6,841 bases of DNA from Parcubacteria group bacterium GW2011_GWA2_47_7. Its GTDB lineage: Bacteria > Patescibacteriota > Minisyncoccia > Phycocordibacterales > UBA6899. The number at the start of each line of letters is the position of its first letter. The first letter of the stretch is position 1. Positions 1-6,604 of the stretch are shown here, piece after piece. The notes below the pieces were generated by a model, which was given only the letters and a program-made list of their open reading frames with translations, did not search any database and was not told the origin of the DNA. The position numbers and the translations under genes were made by a program. The stretch is taken from positions 1 to 6,841 of the forward strand of contig LCOM01000042.1 of assembly GCA_000999395.1 (NCBI GenBank), written 5' to 3'.

Positions 1-1
1 A

Positions 2-184
2 GGACTCGAAATTACAGGGACTAAGCGCGATTGGGACCAGATCTCGCGCCGCCGCGCCTCGATAGAAAAAGCCCAGAAATTACTGGGCTACGAGCCACAT
101 ACAAATATCAACGAGGGTCTCGAAAATATTATAGCGTGGTTCAAAACGAATTGGGACAATATCGAGCGATCGGCGTCGTTTTAA
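2..184 (+). CDS. NAD-dependent epimerase/dehydratase (extended SDR), C-terminal fragment cut by window edge
   Basis: An open frame enters at the left edge and ends with TAA at 182-184, giving 60 residues without a start. The visible part contains RDWDQISRR, then SIEKAQKLLGYEP, then NEGLENIIAWF. This succession (RD-W-D-I-R, then an S-x-x-KA-x-x-LGY-x-P helix, then EGL followed by a Trp-containing helix) is the typical C-terminal substrate-domain ending of UDP-glucose 4-epimerase-like and related nucleotide-sugar epimerases/dehydratases. The Rossmann NAD domain and the catalytic Tyr-x-x-x-Lys lie outside the window, so substrate and exact reaction cannot be read. Family knowledge: such enzymes make activated sugars for surface glycans in the cytoplasm. 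It converges on the ligase-like gene with 7 bases between the stops. A minus-strand terminator hairpin lies inside this coding sequence. A different plus-strand frame at 31-330 is rejected because it lacks family resemblance and runs antisense into the next gene. Confidence 0.85.
   Translation, partial: GLEITGTKRDWDQISRRRASIEKAQKLLGYEPHTNINEGLENIIAWFKTNWDNIERSASF
66..89 (-). terminator. Rho-independent terminator for the minus-strand ligase gene, inside the epimerase coding region
   Basis: Read on the minus strand, AGCCCAG (89-83), six loop bases and CTGGGCT (76-70) form a perfect 7-bp stem that runs directly into a T tract (TTTTT then C, 70-65). On the plus strand the right arm is followed by ACG, so the signal is directional. 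It lies about 100 bases beyond the stop codon of the minus-strand gene ending at 192 and is the only terminator-like structure I see for it. Confidence 0.6.
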
Positions 185-191
185 GTACGCG

Positions 192-2435
192 TCATTTTGA
201 GCTATCCGAACTATCATTCGACACTTCACTTTTCACCCCCAGCGACTCAACGAACGCTTTTAGTTCATCCGCCCATGCGGGGCGATTTTCAAGCAAAAAG
301 TCGAGTCGTTCCTGCGCGGTTTCAAGTTGAATGTTCGCCAACAACGCTTGAATATATGTAATATTAGTAGAAACCGAATCTCGATTGTGTTTAATGAGTA
401 TATAGGCTTCAGAGATCGTAATTTCGTACCATCGTACCGTCTTAACCGCGTCACCCATTGATCGATACGTCAACGCAACTTTGAACGCCTCTTCGGGTTT
501 CGGATGAAAATCATTCCGTTCCATGCTGCGCTCAAACTCTGCGAGCGCTTCCTCGGTATGATCGGTAAGCGCCAGCACTACGCCGTACTGCCAATGCGAC
601 GAGCCTGATTCTTCATTGAGGGCAAGTCCCGCGCGTCCACGTTCCACTGCCTCGTCATTCCTCCCCGCGGTAATAGCTGCAACTGCGCCATGAAAATAGA
701 CGTTGGGAATCGTGGGAAATGCAGCCACCATAGAGTCATACACTGCTTCGGCTTTATCAAATTGCTGTTGCATAGAGTACACGCTCATGAGTGCGATCAT
801 TGTTTTCAAATCATGCGGATTTATCTGGCGCGCCCGTTCAAGTACGTGAGCGACTGAAGCAGCGCTATCATGAAATCGTTTGCTTGTTGCAACAGCGTCA
901 TCAGAAATATATCCATCAAGAATTTGCGTACTAAAAACACCGATGTCGCGACTTGCATACACTGGCCGGCGTAGCGCAGGCTCGAGCGTATTCGCAATTT
1001 GCACAAACGGTCGCGCCGCAAGCGATTGAACCTGCGCATCGCGTGCTGCGACAACGGTGGGATAAAGCAATACATTTCCGTATAAACCAAGAAAAATCAT
1101 AATGCCCGCAATCCCTATGCCGGTCGATCGAATAATGCGGGGTGATATACATACAGTATGTTTCGGTTGTTCCTCGTTGTTCTTGCTTATTGCGCTCAAA
1201 CCAGCCAATAAAAGCATGAATGGTATGAGCGAGTACATTGTATCAAACAGCGTTAGATTGAAAATAATATACGAAACGAGCGCACACGTCAAAATAATAC
1301 CACGAAGGGGCTGTAACCGATAATACCGCCAACACGCGCGAAACGCCACCCCGATCAGCATCAAGTACGCCGCAAGCCCCACTAATCCACTCGAAACCGC
1401 AATATCCAGCACAATATTATGCGCCTTATCAAACCAAATGCTCTCCCCCACGGACGATAGAAATGCAGGGTTAAAATGCGTATTAAATGCTGCCTGATAC
1501 TGCTCGGGACCCCATCCGAGTATTGGTCGATCTTGGATAGCTCGCACTGCAGTTTGCCATGCATTTAACCGCGTAGAAACGCTGGCGTCAGCCAAGCTCA
1601 AGTTGCTTAATCGCTCCAATGGCCGGATAGCAATAATTATCGGGCTATCTTTAAGCGCAAAAATGCCCGTTATCGCACATACGCCCGCAATAATAAGCCC
1701 GATGGCACCGTACCGGATAGTGCGCCTGGGGTTGCGCAACGCATACCATGCCACACCAAGTCCAATGCCACCAATCATACCAAGCATAGCGCCGCGTATT
1801 GCGGTAGTAAACAGCATAATAAGCGCAAAGAATGCCAGTCCAAACCATGCCCATGGCGCGACACGACGTAACCCCTTCGCCGCTACCTCAACCCACAGAA
1901 AACCCGCAAAATATACGCTGAACAATAACGCCTGCGCGAGAAAGGCCTGATTGCCAGTCACAAAGGCAATGTCGTGCCGCCACACATATCCATACAATGC
2001 CAACCCACCCAAAACCGACGCCATTATGATAAAAACGCGGCATAACCGAAGCCACGACTCCTTGTCTTTGTACACGCCCGTAACCACTACATACAACAAC
2101 ACATAATGCACATAGCTAAACAATCCATCCATTCGATCAAGGGTCCCCCAAAAACTATGATAGAGGCTTAAGCCGAAGACAGCGGCAACGCCCAATACAG
2201 CACCAAACAGCACTAGCGCAATCGTAATCCCATTCAATACCGGCTTATACCGTTCATAATCGCGCACGAGTAGCCATACATACAACGCAAACGCTATCTC
2301 TATCGCAGTCCGGAAGACAATCATTTTACCCACGATAGACGGAAATAAAATTGCCGGCCAATACAACAAGAGCGATGCGAATGCAGCGACGAGCAGCACG
2401 TGAACGCCTGTCCGGATTGTCGATTCTTTCATCAT
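192..2435 (-). CDS. O-antigen ligase/polymerase-like membrane protein (Wzy_C/WaaL type) with C-terminal TPR domain
   Basis: Numbering is from the ATG at 2435 (747 residues). Residues about 12-455 hold a dozen or so hydrophobic helices. TTAIRGAMLGM (Arg at ~214) matches the conserved R-G-A helix start of O-antigen ligases. The long external loop carries RLNAWQTA (~289), GWGPEQY (~307) and FDKAHN (His ~339), followed by a G-L-x-G helix. Arg and this loop His are the functionally important positions in the WaaL/Wzy/PglL superfamily, which transfers or polymerises lipid-linked glycans on the outer face of the membrane. Residues ~538-675 form two to four TPR-like helical pairs (e.g. FDKAEAVYDSMVAAFP, TEEALAEFERSM), presumably extracytoplasmic, followed by a Ser/Asp-rich tail. 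Ligase, polymerase and protein O-oligosaccharyltransferase cannot be told apart here. A GTG start at 2486 is possible but would abut the upstream terminator and include the promoter. The tandem ATGs at 2435 and 2432 fit better. It follows the surface-protein gene but appears separately promoted. Confidence 0.88.
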   Translation of the reverse strand: MMKESTIRTGVHVLLVAAFASLLLYWPAILFPSIVGKMIVFRTAIEIAFALYVWLLVRDYERYKPVLNGITIALVLFGAVLGVAAVFGLSLYHSFWGTLDRMDGLFSYVHYVLLYVVVTGVYKDKESWLRLCRVFIIMASVLGGLALYGYVWRHDIAFVTGNQAFLAQALLFSVYFAGFLWVEVAAKGLRRVAPWAWFGLAFFALIMLFTTAIRGAMLGMIGGIGLGVAWYALRNPRRTIRYGAIGLIIAGVCAITGIFALKDSPIIIAIRPLERLSNLSLADASVSTRLNAWQTAVRAIQDRPILGWGPEQYQAAFNTHFNPAFLSSVGESIWFDKAHNIVLDIAVSSGLVGLAAYLMLIGVAFRACWRYYRLQPLRGIILTCALVSYIIFNLTLFDTMYSLIPFMLLLAGLSAISKNNEEQPKHTVCISPRIIRSTGIGIAGIMIFLGLYGNVLLYPTVVAARDAQVQSLAARPFVQIANTLEPALRRPVYASRDIGVFSTQILDGYISDDAVATSKRFHDSAASVAHVLERARQINPHDLKTMIALMSVYSMQQQFDKAEAVYDSMVAAFPTIPNVYFHGAVAAITAGRNDEAVERGRAGLALNEESGSSHWQYGVVLALTDHTEEALAEFERSMERNDFHPKPEEAFKVALTYRSMGDAVKTVRWYEITISEAYILIKHNRDSVSTNITYIQALLANIQLETAQERLDFLLENRPAWADELKAFVESLGVKSEVSNDSSDSSK
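270..289 (+). terminator. Possible rho-independent terminator for the epimerase, inside the ligase 3' coding end
   Basis: On the plus strand CGCCC (270-274), loop ATGCG and GGGCG (280-284) form a GC-rich 5-bp stem followed by ATTTTC. It lies about 86 bases past the epimerase stop codon, within the last codons of the oppositely oriented ligase gene. The stem is short and the T tract is only four bases, so this is a moderate call. No better candidate is seen between the two genes. Confidence 0.4.
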
Positions 2436-2450
2436 AGGCCCAGTATAACA
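2436..2450 (-). promoter_or_regulatory. Extended -10 promoter of the ligase gene, positioned for a leaderless mRNA
   Basis: On the minus strand TGTTATACT occupies 2450-2442: an extended -10 (TG, one base, then TATACT, 5 of 6 to TATAAT). Six bases (GGGCCT) separate it from the ATG at 2435, so the usual start of transcription, seven bases past the -10, would fall on the A of that ATG. No good -35 is seen 16-18 bases upstream, as is common for extended -10 promoters. No Shine-Dalgarno sequence lies before the ATG, which supports leaderless initiation over the GTG at 2486. Confidence 0.55.
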
Positions 2451-2486
2451 GAAACAATCTATGCTCGTACAGAAACCGAGCAACAC

Positions 2487-2515
2487 AAAAGCCCCGCTAC
2501 ATGAGCGGGGCTTTT
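2487..2515 (-). terminator. Strong rho-independent terminator of the surface-protein gene (symmetrical)
   Basis: AAAAGCCCCGCT (2487-2498), loop ACATG and AGCGGGGCTTTT (2504-2515) form a perfect 12-bp stem with a 7-bp GC-rich core, an A tract on one side and a T tract on the other, so it can work in both directions. It lies about 70 bases past the surface-protein stop codon and ahead of the ligase promoter, separating the two transcription units. Confidence 0.9.
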
Positions 2516-2541
2516 GCTGTCTTCTAGACCTCGGTCGAAGA

Positions 2542-2559
2542 TCTTGTACCTACACAAGA
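2542..2559. repeat. Inverted repeat in the 3' untranslated region of the surface-protein gene
   Basis: TCTTGT (2542-2547), loop ACCTAC and ACAAGA (2554-2559) can form a 6-bp stem. It sits between the hairpin at the stop codon and the strong terminator and has no T tract, so it may add 3'-end stability rather than terminate. Confidence 0.4.
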
Positions 2560-2575
2560 ACTCGAGCCATCACAC

Positions 2576-2594
2576 CACGAAACGTTATTTCGTG
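2576..2594 (-). repeat. Hairpin with the surface-protein stop codon in its loop
   Basis: CACGAAA (2576-2582), five loop bases and TTTCGTG (2588-2594) make a perfect 7-bp stem. On the mRNA strand the loop is TAACG and contains the TAA stop of the surface-protein gene. It could be chance or a stabilising 3'-end structure. Confidence 0.4.
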
Positions 2595-5500
2595 TGCGTG
2601 ACGCTTGAGCTTGGGAGGTTCTTGATCTTGAAACCGTTGGTCCAATCAGAGCTGCTACCGTCAATCGTATCACTATGTGTTGCCTCACCTGCGGACAGGT
2701 CAGACCAGACAAAGGATACACTCGTGGCGGCCAGCAATACGACGTTCGTGTTGCTGGAGGTAATGGCGCCCGTTCGTGTATTGGCATCTTCTTCAGTTGC
2801 CAATTGCACGGTTACGTTGTCCTTACCATTGCTATTCTCGTGTGCGTTCTGAATGCGGGTGCGGATTCGGAAGGTCTTTGAAGTGCCTGCCTGGATTCGC
2901 TCCTCATTGTCAAACGTCACATACAGGTTCGTTGTGGTGCTGTTGGAGTTGCCCGTCGTGAATGATGGGTCTTGTCCGCCGACACCATTTTCGAATGCTG
3001 ATGTGTTGGAACCAAGTTCAGAGTTCAAATCAGTGACATCATAGATTGCCCACTGAGTTGAACCACCGACAGTCAATGCTGAACCTACGGTAGCAACGTC
3101 GAAGAGGTTAAGCGTAAGCTTCATCTTCTTCAATGCTACGTCGTCGTTACCAGCTGCTGTTACTTTGACATCAATGAGGTCAAAGTTGGTCTGGCTAACG
3201 AGGTTACCCACGGTTGATGGCTTTGAAGCATCAAACGTTGGTCGCGCGTTGCGCAACGTCATTGCGTTTCCGCTAATGTCAGCTGAACCAGTCGATGTTG
3301 AATTTGTTCCAGCGCCTTCTGACGTAGCTTCAAAGTTGGTGTTGTAATCGAAGATTGCTTGTGGCAAATCTCCTGAATCAGCACCACCGCCATTGGCTGC
3401 TACCTGCTCCAAGTTATATTTCACTTTGAGCAATGCAGAGCCATCCTTTGGCACATAGAAGCCAAGTGCAGAGAACGTTGAGATACCCGTACCATCAAAT
3501 GAAGCAGTCTTTGTTCCCGTTGAGCCATCCTTCTTCGGATATTCGAGGGTAACTGTGTTGACATCGTCATCATAGTTGCCTGTTGAAGTACCGTTCTTGA
3601 TGTTCAACTTGTTGATCGTGAATGCCTCATCAGTTCCAGTGAACTTGAATGCGCCGAAGAGTACGCCGGTCGTGCCAGCAATCACAATATCTGATTTTGG
3701 CGTTGCTGCGTTATCTAAGGCTGCGCTCAATGTACCGGAATTTGCAACAGTAATTCTCGTACCGGAATCTGCAGTACCGCCGTTTGGCGCATCTGCGGTC
3801 TCGGTAATGTCATTACCATCCTTATCAGTTGCCGTAACATCAGCACTTACATCAGTAATATCGATCTTGAAGCGATCGGAGTTGCTGTTGCCAAGTGTCT
3901 GATTTGGTACGTTCACCTTCACATCCAACTTCTTTTGCACACCTGCTGGAACCTTCCAGTTCAAGCCGTTGAATGTTGCTTCTCCGCTCGAGTTAATGCT
4001 CTTGCTTACACCAAGCTGCGTAGCTCCATCATAAATGCTAATTGAGCTAATCAGGTTCTGCGCTGCTGGTGTTACTGAAGACGTACCTACGACGAATACG
4101 CCGCTGGTCGTGTCATCAGTATATGCAGTGAGCTTCACTGAGCTAATCGTTACATCGCTTGCAGCGCCTGCCTTAAAGAGGAAGGCAACTGAAGGAATGT
4201 TGTTTGCACCCTTCACAAATGTGTCGGATACAGGAGTTGAAGCCGTGGTGATCGTCATCGCTGACGCGCTAACAGTCTGTGTGTTACCAACAATTGCCGT
4301 TGAAGGCACAATGTCGGCAGTATTCACAAAGTTGCCCGTGTCAAGTGACTTGATCGTACTTGAACCGAAGTTCTGCAACTGGACAAAGTAACCACCCGTT
4401 GTAGCGTTTGAGGCGACATCTGCCAAAATTTGGAAGTGTCGTGTCTCGCCTGCGTCTACGGTATAGCGCTCAGTTGATGTCTTAGCGCCATAGTTACTTG
4501 TATCAGTCATACTGCTGATGTCGAATGGACCGACGACTGCGCCGCCACTGTCAACATCAACAATCTTGATATCGGTGAAGTAGTTTCCTGCAATTTCGCC
4601 GGTGATATCACCATTTGAACCACCAGTGCCGCTGTTCCCATCATAGAAGCGAAGTGCGGTGCTTCGGAATTCAACGTTCTCTTCTGCGCTAACCGTGAAA
4701 TCCAACCACACGAGGTCATCGCCACCTACGGCGATATCGCGGGCTGCCGGTGTACCACTAAACGTAATGGTAATCGCACCGCCCTGCAATGTCAGCGTGG
4801 TTGAACCAGTTGACGAGCTGAAGCTGTTCGTTATGCCCGTGCCAAGACCAAATGTCTTGCCCGTGCCATGTAAGTCAGATGACTCATCAAGGTAGAGCTG
4901 CATTGTTTCGCTTCGCTTGAGTCCGCCTGCAGTTAGGTCGCCGCGAACTTCGAATGTTCGTGACTGGCCTTTCTTAATCAGGAAGGTCGTATCGAAGACA
5001 AAGGTAACAATGTCACCGCTCACACTTGATGCGGCAACCTCCTCATCGTTATACAGCAAGCTCCAGTTCTCGACGCCGTCGAGTGAACCGGAACCGCCGT
5101 TGGTCAATGCAATGCGCTCAACTTCAATATCCTCTGCAGCGCTTGCAGTCAATTTGAATGTTGCAAGTAATGCATCGGTCTCACCCAACGATGGGTTGGT
5201 TGGCGTGCCGCCCGTTGCGATTGTCAATACACCTGCGCTTGAAGCTGACCAGCTATATTGTGTACCGCTGATTGGCAAGCCGTTGATATCAACATCCGCG
5301 CTTACGCTCGTAAGTTCAAAATAGTTGATGTTGCCGGCCGTACCCGTTGACGTATCAACCAAAAGGTTGAAGTCGCGGGAATCGCCCTTGTCGAAGTCAA
5401 GTTTCAAGTTGTTGAAGACAACTTGCTGGCTATCTGCATTCACGCTCTTGCCCGTGGTTAAGCGGGTATCGCCTTCATACAGATAGACGTTGCTGAAATC

Positions 5501-6220
5501 GCTGTTTGAACCAACGCCCTTGCGAGAGAAGACCATACCAGTGATCTTACCGTCTTCTCCTGCCTCAACAGTGAATTTCAAGAAATTCACGCCCGTTGCG
5601 CTCAATGGCGTAACGCCTGATGCTGGCATAGAGCGGGTCTCGACAGTCAAACCATCGCCTGATGGTGTTGATGTGTCGTCGTCCTCGTCATCCACGTCTG
5701 ATGCATCATTTACATCAGAACCCGTGCTATATGAATCTCGCTCAAATGCGTTTATCAAGTATACCTGATCCCAGACATAGCCGAGCTCATCGGTAAACTG
5801 TGCTGCAGTGACATTCACCCAGCGTCGCATACCTTCGTCGCCAACCATATCAGGCTCTAATAGATATACCTTTGGATCGTCGACACCGTTCGCCGGGTCG
5901 AATGCACGAACCACATCGCTGTTCTGGTAGCCATCAAGAACTGCTTGTGACACAGTCATGATTTTATCCCAGCTCAAATGGCCGTACTGATTGAAGATGT
6001 TTGCACTTAAGATTAGTCGTTTCCACTGACCATTGTCGGTCTTCTTCACGATGTAAACGTTTGGATTGTCAGCTGTCTTGATCAGCGCGCCATCAGCAAT
6101 CTCTGCACCGAAAGCCGTAAACGGCACGAATGCCGATACGCCGACGAGCCAGACCGTGGTAGTGACTGATACAGTCGCTGCAACCGCTTTCTGTAGTTTA
6201 CGTCGCAGTTTACTACTCAT
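2585..6220 (-). CDS. Large secreted modular surface (S-layer-like) protein, 1211 residues
   Basis: An N-terminal basic segment (RRKLQK) and a hydrophobic stretch at ~12-36, ending near AFGA (36-39), form a Sec signal peptide or membrane anchor. Residues ~53-104 and ~115-169 are two related repeats (NPNVYIV...KRLI...F..YGHLSWDKI and DPKVYLL...RRWV...F.DELGYVWDQV). An Asp/Ser/Thr-rich linker follows (~165-190). From ~191 to ~1165 I count about six beta-rich modules of 140-180 residues. Several begin with an LT-containing strand, continue through a VxxFxFTA..EDI-type strand and a 'KG.SRTF' or 'AG..K.LDVK'-type strand, and end in Asp-containing segments. The tail (~1167-1211) reads SFVWSDLS...SSDWTNGFKIKNLPS. 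No cysteine is visible, and Ser, Thr, Asp and Gly are abundant, as in S-layer proteins. The role as main surface layer or fibrillar adhesin is inferred; there is no catalytic motif. The ATG at 6220 fits the signal peptide and a weak AGGA upstream. It has its own strong terminator. I recognise no gene symbol. Confidence 0.85.
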   Translation of the reverse strand: MSSKLRRKLQKAVAATVSVTTTVWLVGVSAFVPFTAFGAEIADGALIKTADNPNVYIVKKTDNGQWKRLILSANIFNQYGHLSWDKIMTVSQAVLDGYQNSDVVRAFDPANGVDDPKVYLLEPDMVGDEGMRRWVNVTAAQFTDELGYVWDQVYLINAFERDSYSTGSDVNDASDVDDEDDDTSTPSGDGLTVETRSMPASGVTPLSATGVNFLKFTVEAGEDGKITGMVFSRKGVGSNSDFSNVYLYEGDTRLTTGKSVNADSQQVVFNNLKLDFDKGDSRDFNLLVDTSTGTAGNINYFELTSVSADVDINGLPISGTQYSWSASSAGVLTIATGGTPTNPSLGETDALLATFKLTASAAEDIEVERIALTNGGSGSLDGVENWSLLYNDEEVAASSVSGDIVTFVFDTTFLIKKGQSRTFEVRGDLTAGGLKRSETMQLYLDESSDLHGTGKTFGLGTGITNSFSSSTGSTTLTLQGGAITITFSGTPAARDIAVGGDDLVWLDFTVSAEENVEFRSTALRFYDGNSGTGGSNGDITGEIAGNYFTDIKIVDVDSGGAVVGPFDISSMTDTSNYGAKTSTERYTVDAGETRHFQILADVASNATTGGYFVQLQNFGSSTIKSLDTGNFVNTADIVPSTAIVGNTQTVSASAMTITTASTPVSDTFVKGANNIPSVAFLFKAGAASDVTISSVKLTAYTDDTTSGVFVVGTSSVTPAAQNLISSISIYDGATQLGVSKSINSSGEATFNGLNWKVPAGVQKKLDVKVNVPNQTLGNSNSDRFKIDITDVSADVTATDKDGNDITETADAPNGGTADSGTRITVANSGTLSAALDNAATPKSDIVIAGTTGVLFGAFKFTGTDEAFTINKLNIKNGTSTGNYDDDVNTVTLEYPKKDGSTGTKTASFDGTGISTFSALGFYVPKDGSALLKVKYNLEQVAANGGGADSGDLPQAIFDYNTNFEATSEGAGTNSTSTGSADISGNAMTLRNARPTFDASKPSTVGNLVSQTNFDLIDVKVTAAGNDDVALKKMKLTLNLFDVATVGSALTVGGSTQWAIYDVTDLNSELGSNTSAFENGVGGQDPSFTTGNSNSTTTNLYVTFDNEERIQAGTSKTFRIRTRIQNAHENSNGKDNVTVQLATEEDANTRTGAITSSNTNVVLLAATSVSFVWSDLSAGEATHSDTIDGSSSDWTNGFKIKNLPSSSVTHTK

Positions 6221-6233
6221 TATGTTATGTGTT

Positions 6234-6237
6234 TCCT
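6234..6237 (-). promoter_or_regulatory. Weak, distant ribosome binding site of the surface-protein gene
   Basis: AGGA on the minus strand lies 13 bases before the ATG at 6220, longer than usual. The bases between are A/T-rich and probably unstructured. It is the only Shine-Dalgarno-like run near this start and directly follows the leader hairpin at 6243-6264. Confidence 0.45.
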
Positions 6238-6242
6238 ATCAA

Positions 6243-6264
6243 TACCACCGTTTTAGCGGTAGTA
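6243..6264 (-). promoter_or_regulatory. 5' leader hairpin of the surface-protein mRNA
   Basis: On the minus strand TACTACCG, loop CTAAAA and CGGTGGTA pair over 8 bp with one G-U. Two further G-U pairs are possible outside. It ends six bases before the AGGA and has no T tract, so it looks like a leader structure for mRNA stability or translation control rather than a terminator. Confidence 0.45.
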
Positions 6265-6280
6265 CCGACAAGTTATTGTT

Positions 6281-6293
6281 GTTTTATATTATC
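6281..6293 (-). promoter_or_regulatory. AT-rich -10-like segment upstream of the surface-protein gene (weak)
   Basis: On the minus strand GATAATATAAAAC contains GATAAT and TATAAA, both -10-like, and would give a leader of roughly 55-65 bases that includes the hairpin at 6243-6264. No recognisable -35 lies at the proper distance, so the real promoter may instead be the one at 6756-6783. Confidence 0.25.
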
Positions 6294-6341
6294 GGTTTCA
6301 TCCTATGCGGGACGTATGGGATAACTGATGCGCAGGGTGCA

Positions 6342-6358
6342 TTTAGCACTGCGCTAAA
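6342..6358. repeat. Short inverted repeat (possible operator)
   Basis: TTTAGC (6342-6347), five bases and GCTAAA (6353-6358) are a perfect 6+6 inverted repeat. It lies about 50 bases upstream of the AT-rich -10-like segment of the surface-protein gene, where a regulator could bind. No other copy is seen in the window. Confidence 0.3.
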
Positions 6359-6424
6359 CGGTCGACCCCGACCCCGAACAATGTGAGGATTTGTTGAAAA
6401 CAAAACGCATCGCGTACCATACAG

Positions 6425-6440
6425 CATAGGTTCACCTATG
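6425..6440. repeat. Short perfect inverted repeat
   Basis: CATAGG (6425-6430), loop TTCA and CCTATG (6435-6440) pair perfectly. TTCAC at 6431 and GTGAA at 6446 form an overlapping alternative, so two mutually exclusive small hairpins are possible. Confidence 0.35.
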
Positions 6441-6548
6441 AATTAGTGAAGAGAATTGGATAGTGCCATGAGCCATTGCGACCATTGCAGTGTATGTAAT
6501 TGTCAACGTACCGCTATTGTGTACAACCAATTGCTCTCTTATATTTTC

Positions 6549-6568
6549 CAAAAGCTAGTCCGCTTTTG
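6549..6568 (+). repeat. Inverted repeat, possibly a weak plus-strand terminator
   Basis: CAAAAGC (6549-6555), loop TAGTCC and GCTTTTG (6562-6568) form a perfect 7-bp stem followed by TTTC on the plus strand. The stem is AT-rich, so a terminator role is uncertain. On the minus strand it is followed by GGAAAA and would not terminate. Confidence 0.35.
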
Positions 6569-6604
6569 TTTCACACCAAACGCGTAGCGCACAGTGTAGA
6601 GGGA

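Noticed and set aside
31..330. Plus-strand frame of 99 codons
   Set aside because: The epimerase ending in the other plus-strand frame explains 2-184, and beyond that this frame is antisense to the ligase. No family resemblance.
2436..2486. Longer ligase start (GTG at 2486)
   Set aside because: The codon directly abuts the terminator stem, has no ribosome binding site, and the extra 17 residues cover the promoter. The tandem ATG is better.
3247..3258. 12-base palindrome CGTTGCGCAACG, with a similar 10-base one near 1731-1740
   Set aside because: Both come from the codons TTG CGC AAC (Leu-Arg-Asn) in reading frame. Coincidence explains them.
2514..6386. Many plus-strand frames of 60-135 codons opposite the surface-protein gene
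   Set aside because: They are antisense shadows of a long low-complexity gene; none shows a ribosome binding site together with a recognisable protein.
6501..6506. Perfect -35 hexamer TTGACA on the minus strand
   Set aside because: No -10-like hexamer lies 15-19 bases downstream.
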